In this document: positions 51,108-54,590 of the stretch, piece by piece
Layout of the letters: every line of letters begins with the position of its first letter
Position numbering within the stretch: the first letter of the stretch is position 1
Source: a virus
Length of the DNA stretch: 54,590 bases
Virus record (IMG/VR): IMGVR_UViG_3300006752_000035
Span: 1-54,590 of that record
Direction: 5' to 3' (one strand)
The notes under the pieces: generated by a model
Databases searched by the model: none
The model's input: the letters and a program-made list of their open reading frames with translations, nothing else
What the model was told of the DNA's origin: nothing
Position numbers and translations under genes: made by a program

Positions 51108-51524
51108 ATGGCACAAAAAATGAAAGGTCAAAAGACCTATACATCAATGCAAGGTAAGAAAATTGATATGGACTTACTACGCAAAAAGAACGAACTAACA
51201 CCAGCAGTAGGCAATGTCCGTGTAAACGCTCGTGGCGATGAACTAGGCGCAGGTGGAAAAATTATTAAAAAACGTGAAGACGTTGTTAAAGACTATTACA
51301 ACAATTCATCAAGACCCGTTGCAGACGAGCCAAGTCATTTAGAAACAGCAGTAGCAACTCCAGCACCAGTTGTTGCAGAAACTACAAAGACAAAAACAAG
51401 TTCTAAAAAGACATCAAAAGCTCAACAGAAAGTAGAAGCTACAGAGTTATCTAAAGAAGAACAAGAGATGTTCGACGAGTGGGTCGAAGATGAAGACGGC
51501 AACTTTGCAAAAAAGGATAGTTAA
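51108..51524 (+). CDS. Low-complexity, Lys/Thr-rich phage protein (138 aa)
   Basis: A 138-residue soluble protein. The N-terminal half (QKMKGQKTYTSMQGKKIDMDLL...VNARGDELGAGGKIIKKRE) is basic and is a pattern I associate with unnamed conserved proteins in marine T4-like phages. Residues about 80-115 are a disordered Ala/Thr/Pro/Lys linker. The C-terminus is acidic (EEQEMFDEWVEDEDGNF). TTAGGAG precedes the ATG. Because it is expressed from a late-type promoter next to the co-chaperonin, a capsid or assembly role is a reasonable guess. Confidence 0.6.
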   Translation: MAQKMKGQKTYTSMQGKKIDMDLLRKKNELTPAVGNVRVNARGDELGAGGKIIKKREDVVKDYYNNSSRPVADEPSHLETAVATPAPVVAETTKTKTSSKKTSKAQQKVEATELSKEEQEMFDEWVEDEDGNFAKKDS

Positions 51525-51529
51525 AAGAA

Positions 51530-51910
51530 ATGAAATCATTCGACGGTGATGCAAATCCTGTTGGCAATCGTGTATTCGTAAAAGAGATGCACTTTGGCGA
51601 ACAAAAAACGAAAAGTGGTCTAATTATTATGGACGACGATGGTAAAACTCGAGGCATTTATCCTCGATGGTCACAAGTACATGCTAAAGGACCTGAAAAC
51701 AATGACCCATATAATGTTGGTGATTGGATTTTAGTAGAGCATGGACGATGGACTCACGCATTTAAGGTCAACGATATTGAACTTAGAATGGCAGAAGCAG
51801 AAGCAGTAATTGGTTGGGCAGACGAACGTCCAAACAGTGTTCAAATTGGTGCAGAGTATGGCGATGGTGAACACGCTACTATTGACCCAAGTTCATTTAT
51901 TAATCAATAA
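51530..51910 (+). CDS. GroES-like co-chaperonin (T4 gp31-type role)
   Basis: A 126-residue GroES-fold protein. PVGNRVFVKEMHFGEQKTKSG is the first strand and the start of the mobile loop (about 23-40) that contacts GroEL. VHAKGP...YNVGDWILVEHGRW matches the conserved GxxVGDxVLxxxxxG region. The C-terminal extension of about 40 residues is not in host GroES. T4 gp31 replaces GroES so that the host GroEL can fold the major capsid protein. The same job is inferred here, and the late-type promoter at 51073 fits. Confidence 0.85.
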   Translation: MKSFDGDANPVGNRVFVKEMHFGEQKTKSGLIIMDDDGKTRGIYPRWSQVHAKGPENNDPYNVGDWILVEHGRWTHAFKVNDIELRMAEAEAVIGWADERPNSVQIGAEYGDGEHATIDPSSFINQ

Positions 51911-51919
51911 GAGGTAGAC

Positions 51920-52345
51920 ATGGGCGTACATTACGGACCAACAGCAGAAACTAGAGAACAAAATAATGTAAATGTAGAAGTAACTCCATTTGCAGATCAA
52001 CAATCCTTTATGGAAGCATGTGATCAAACAACACAGCAGTATAATTCAGATCAGTATGACTTGTATTTGAATCTTATTGATGAAGAAGTAGAAGAACTAA
52101 AAGAAGCACTTGAAGCACACGATCGTGTAGAACAACTAGATGCATTAATTGACATTCTAGTTGTTACAATTGGTGCTATACACTCCGGCGGATTCGACGG
52201 CGAAGGTGCATGGAAGGAAGTAATGAGTACAAACTTTGCTAAAGTTGACTCATTTACAGGTAAAGTTACCAAAAGAGAAGATGGTAAAGTACTAAAGCCT
52301 GCAGGCTGGCAAGCACCTAAACTTAGACCACACGTAAAAGCCTAA
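51920..52345 (+). CDS. MazG-like nucleotide pyrophosphohydrolase
   Basis: A 141-residue all-alpha NTP pyrophosphatase. The metal-binding signature is seen as EEVEELKEAL (Glu55, Glu56, Glu59) and DALIDILV (Asp74, Asp78), in the order of the MazG/PRA-PH superfamily, with a helical N-terminus and a C-terminal GKVTKREDGKVLKPAGW segment typical of the phage form. Such enzymes hydrolyse NTPs or dNTPs to monophosphates. Marine phage MazG has been proposed to adjust nucleotide pools or alarmone signals. The substrate here is not determined. Confidence 0.88.
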   Translation: MGVHYGPTAETREQNNVNVEVTPFADQQSFMEACDQTTQQYNSDQYDLYLNLIDEEVEELKEALEAHDRVEQLDALIDILVVTIGAIHSGGFDGEGAWKEVMSTNFAKVDSFTGKVTKREDGKVLKPAGWQAPKLRPHVKA

Positions 52346-52363
52346 AAAAACATTAAAAAACAC

Positions 52364-52392
52364 TTGACATAAAGTCTCTCTTATGCTATTAT
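52364..52392 (+). promoter_or_regulatory. Sigma-70-type promoter of the nucleotidase/exonuclease operon
   Basis: TTGACA (52364-52369), 17 bp, TATTAT (52387-52392), overlapping a TATAAT at 52390-52395. The context ATGCTATTATAAT resembles the -10 regions at 6680 and 14633. AAGAGAGGC precedes the ATG at 52429. Confidence 0.82.
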
Positions 52393-52428
52393 AATACAGT
52401 AAGTATAATATTAGGCAAGAGAGGCTTT

Positions 52429-53013
52429 ATGATGAAAAAAACAATGTTAGTGGACGCAGATGGCGTTCTATTTAATTGGGAATATGCGTTCAATTTATAT
52501 ATGGAAGAGCATGGTTTCGAAGAAACACCCGATGCTCGACTAAAATATTCAATAGGTGAGCGTTACAATATTTCCAACAACCAAGGACATACAATGGTCC
52601 GGCACTTTAACGAAAGTGCTATGATTGGTTTCTTACCAGCATTACGTGATGCAGTAGAATATATTACAAAACTTGCCGACGAAGGTTGGGAGTTTAAGTG
52701 TATTACAAGCCTCAGCACAAACAAGTATGCACAAGACTTACGTCAAAAGAACTTAGATAAAGTATTTGGAGAAGGTACATTTACTGAACTTATTTGTTTA
52801 GCAACAGGTGCCGATAAAGACAAAATATTAAGACAGTTCGAAGGCAGCAACCTTTGGTGGGTTGAAGATAAAGTAGAAAATGCAACAGCAGGTGCAAACG
52901 TTGGTTTACGTCCGCTAGTTATGGAACATGGTTACAACATGGACGATGATACTTGGCCAAGAGTAAAGAACTGGAGTGAGATTTACGATATCGTAACAGG
53001 GGAATCTATATGA
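52429..53013 (+). CDS. HAD-family 5'(3')-deoxyribonucleotidase-like protein
   Basis: A 194-residue HAD-fold protein. Motif I is VDADGVLFNW (nucleophile Asp9, general acid Asp11), motif II is the Thr/Ser of ITSLSTNKY (about 97-105), and the acidic motif IV is WWVEDKVENA (about 143-152). The order and size match the NT5C family, which removes phosphate from deoxynucleoside monophosphates. In T4-like phages it probably adjusts dNMP pools. It is the first gene of an operon that continues through the exonuclease to the clamp loader, each step overlapping by ATGA or adjacent starts. Confidence 0.83.
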   Translation: MMKKTMLVDADGVLFNWEYAFNLYMEEHGFEETPDARLKYSIGERYNISNNQGHTMVRHFNESAMIGFLPALRDAVEYITKLADEGWEFKCITSLSTNKYAQDLRQKNLDKVFGEGTFTELICLATGADKDKILRQFEGSNLWWVEDKVENATAGANVGLRPLVMEHGYNMDDDTWPRVKNWSEIYDIVTGESI

Positions 53014-53171
53014 AATTACCAACACAATTGTCAGGACTAGGTACTACCGGTTTAACTGGTATTACTTTGATGACGTTGCATATTACAGGATACTTAACAG
53101 GATGGGCATGGCCTTTGCTGTATGTATTCTTGATTATTTCGGGTATTGGACAAGAAAATAGGAGAGGCTAA
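53010..53171 (+). CDS. Small membrane protein (53 aa)
   Basis: A 53-codon frame fixed by an ATGA overlap upstream and by ending directly at the next ATG. A Gly/Thr-rich N-terminus leads into one or two hydrophobic segments (GITLMTLHITGYLTGW, then PLLYVFLIISGIG) and a short basic tail. Function unknown. Confidence 0.6.
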   Translation: MKLPTQLSGLGTTGLTGITLMTLHITGYLTGWAWPLLYVFLIISGIGQENRRG

Positions 53172-53714
53172 ATGGCGCAAATTCATGGTATGATTGACTT
53201 AGAGACACTAGATACACAACCTAGTTGCACTGTACTAAGTCTCGGAGCAGTAAAGTTTAACGCTTTAAATGATAGTGAACCTCATTCAGAGATGTATTTT
53301 AAGATTTGTGTAGACGACCAAGATCGTTTGGGTCGAACCACAAGTGATGATACAATTGAATGGTGGAGTAAACAAGATCCTAAAGCATTAGATGAAGCAT
53401 TTGACCAAACAGGTGCAATTAGTGTAGAAGAAGCACTACGTCGAATTACCAAATGGATGGTAGGAGTCGATGTATTATGGGGCCACGGATATGGCTTTGA
53501 TATTACAATTTTAGAAAATATGTTTAAGATGGGCGAGAAACCTACACCTTGGCACTTTTGGCAAGTTAAAGATAGTAGGACTTTATTTACTATGTGTGAA
53601 AAAGATCCTCGTAAAGTTCTTCAACAACAAGATTTACATAATGCACTTGCTGATGCATATTTCCAAGCAAGAGGCGTACAATTAGCATACAAACAATTAG
53701 GAATTTTAAAATGA
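53172..53714 (+). CDS. dexA: DexA-like 3'-5' exonuclease (DEDDh family)
   Basis: A 180-residue RNase-H-like exonuclease. ExoI motif IDLETLD has Asp9 and Glu11. ExoII is in GHGYGFDITIL (Asp near residue 117). ExoIII is HNALADA (His and Asp four residues apart, DEDDh type) at about 157-163. The length and SLGAVKFN, YFKICVDDQ and EWWSKQ segments fit the phage DexA / Rv2179c-like group, which degrades single-stranded DNA or RNA 3' to 5'. In T4, DexA helps recycle host DNA. Confidence 0.85.
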   Translation: MAQIHGMIDLETLDTQPSCTVLSLGAVKFNALNDSEPHSEMYFKICVDDQDRLGRTTSDDTIEWWSKQDPKALDEAFDQTGAISVEEALRRITKWMVGVDVLWGHGYGFDITILENMFKMGEKPTPWHFWQVKDSRTLFTMCEKDPRKVLQQQDLHNALADAYFQARGVQLAYKQLGILK

Positions 53715-53878
53715 TGGCACAGCAAAACAAAGTAGGTAACGCTACTAAAGAAGAAATACAAGAATATTTAGACAAAGGTGGTAAAATTACAGTGTGTGAA
53801 CCCGGAGCACGTACTGAAAACATTAGTTTTAAAGGTGGCTTCTACGGTAAAAAGACAAAAAAAGATGATGAGGAATGA
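53711..53878 (+). CDS. Unknown small basic protein (55 aa)
   Basis: A 55-codon frame with ATGA overlaps at both ends. The product starts MMAQQNKVGN, has a helix (ATKEEIQEYLDKGG), a short strand pair with one Cys (KITVCEPGA), and a KKTKKDDEE tail. It resembles no family I can name. Confidence 0.55.
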   Translation: MMAQQNKVGNATKEEIQEYLDKGGKITVCEPGARTENISFKGGFYGKKTKKDDEE

Positions 53879-54039
53879 TACGCTGGTATGACATTGTGTC
53901 AGCTGTATCATGTTCTTATCTTATTATGTATTTCTTCTTTACAGTTCCTATTATAGGTGCTATAATAGCATATGTAATATACGAATACTTATGGGGACAG
54001 ATGTACTGTCAATATAGATTAATGCAGGAGAACAAATGA
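53875..54039 (+). CDS. Small membrane protein (54 aa)
   Basis: A 54-codon frame with ATGA overlaps to both neighbours. One long hydrophobic region (SYLIMYFFFTVPIIGAIIAYVIYEYL) is followed by a polar tail containing AGGAGAA, which serves as the ribosome site of the clamp-loader gene. Function unknown. Confidence 0.6.
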   Translation: MIRWYDIVSAVSCSYLIMYFFFTVPIIGAIIAYVIYEYLWGQMYCQYRLMQENK

Positions 54040-54590
54040 AAGAATTATGGGTAGAAAAGTATCGTCCTAACACAGTAAATGGTTACGTATTTAGAGATGA
54101 CGCACAACGTAGTCAAGTAAATACTTGGATTAAAGAAAAAACTATTCCGCATTTGCTGTTTAGTGGTAATGCAGGTATTGGTAAAACAACACTTGCTAAA
54201 CTATTGTTTAATGAACTTGAAATAAATGAGTTAGATATACTTGAAATAAACGCATCACGAACAAACTCAGTAGACGATGTGCGTGATAAAATTGTAAACT
54301 TTGTACAGATGATCCCATTTGGGGACTTTAAGGTTGTATTACTTGATGAGGCAGACTACTTATCTCCAAACGCTCAGGCAGCGTTGCGGGGTGTTATGGA
54401 AGAGTATCATACTACTGCTCGTTTCATTCTTACTTGTAACTATCCAAATCGTGTTATACCCGCTTTGCATAGTAGGTGTCAAGGTTTCCACATTGCTAGG
54501 ATTGACCAAACTGAATTTACAGCTAGAGTCGCTGAAATCCTTATTAATGAAGGTGTTACTCCTGATTTGGATACGCTCGATACCTATGTA
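54036..54590 (+). CDS. 44: Sliding-clamp loader large subunit, gp44-like AAA+ ATPase (5' part)
   Basis: The first 185 residues of a clamp-loader ATPase, cut by the window end. It starts MKELWVEKYRPNTV, the classic clamp-loader opening. It has Walker A GNAGIGKTT (about 46-54), Walker B VVLLDEAD (about 103-110), sensor-1 region LTCNYPNR, and the SRC motif (about 150) that supplies the arginine finger. In T4, four gp44 and one gp62 load the gp45 clamp onto DNA, so 62, regA and the polymerase gene are expected just to the right. Confidence 0.93.
   Translation, partial: MKELWVEKYRPNTVNGYVFRDDAQRSQVNTWIKEKTIPHLLFSGNAGIGKTTLAKLLFNELEINELDILEINASRTNSVDDVRDKIVNFVQMIPFGDFKVVLLDEADYLSPNAQAALRGVMEEYHTTARFILTCNYPNRVIPALHSRCQGFHIARIDQTEFTARVAEILINEGVTPDLDTLDTYV

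Noticed and set aside
52390-52395. Exact TATAAT at 52390 as the -10 box for the nucleotidase promoter
   Set aside because: Spacing from TTGACA would be 20 bp; the overlapping TATTAT at 17 bp is the better choice.
1-54590. CRISPR arrays, insertion sequences, rRNA genes, integrase or att sites
   Set aside because: No regularly spaced direct repeats, transposase or integrase motifs, or rRNA-like sequence were seen. The repeats present are protein-level repeats in virion genes.

Overview
The window is a contiguous piece of the genome of a large, T4-like, contractile-tailed marine phage (a myovirus of the cyanophage/pelagiphage type). It is AT-rich. Coding is tight: most neighbouring genes share ATGA or TAATG start/stop overlaps, and no stretch over 300 bases lacks a gene or tRNA. 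The T4-like signs are a clamp-loader large subunit (gp44 family) at the right edge, a GroES-type co-chaperonin (the role of T4 gp31), an ATP-dependent DNA ligase, a DexA-like exonuclease, AT-rich octamers resembling T4 late promoters, and 33 kb of giant modular virion proteins. The marine-phage signs are ClpP, HesB/IscA, a QueD-like enzyme, MazG, UvdE, a c-type cytochrome and a sulfotransferase. No photosystem genes are present, so the host cannot be fixed from this window.

Layout. 1-4.2 kb: small membrane and unknown proteins around clpP. 4.2-6.7 kb: four clear tRNA genes (Asn, Thr, Trp, Arg) and one degenerate tRNA-like element, mixed with a secreted cytochrome c, a 24-residue zinc-ribbon peptide, small membrane proteins, a short promoter/leader-peptide/terminator unit and a sulfotransferase. 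6.7-9.9 kb: metallophosphoesterase, SWIM zinc-finger protein, DNA ligase and more small membrane proteins. 10-16 kb: a conserved basic protein, a fibre-like protein, a Rossmann-type (MptE-like) protein, a QueD-like enzyme, a GT8-like glycosyltransferase and UvdE. 16-17.3 kb: short genes on both strands plus HesB. 17.3-50.3 kb: virion proteins of 3068, 1132, 1923, 1151, 964, 332, 776 (minus strand), 227, 1129 and 203 residues, with beta-helix, Ig-like, leucine-rich-repeat and other repeated modules. 50.3-54.6 kb: a DnaE fragment, co-chaperonin, MazG, 5'-nucleotidase, DexA-like exonuclease, and the start of the replication cluster.

Two promoter classes can be read by eye. Accessory and enzyme genes follow near-perfect sigma-70-type promoters (TTGACA, mostly 17 bp, TATAAT-like), as at 4928, 5756, 6026, 6658, 9920, 13342, 14610 and 52364. 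Structural and late genes follow (N)(A/T)TAAATA octamers. In two places (16333-16347 and 45504-45522) the octamer is part of a palindrome between divergent genes, which would fire late transcription in both directions. This explains the minus-strand genes inside an otherwise plus-strand late region. All functional calls are from motif reading of the translations; no database search was run.
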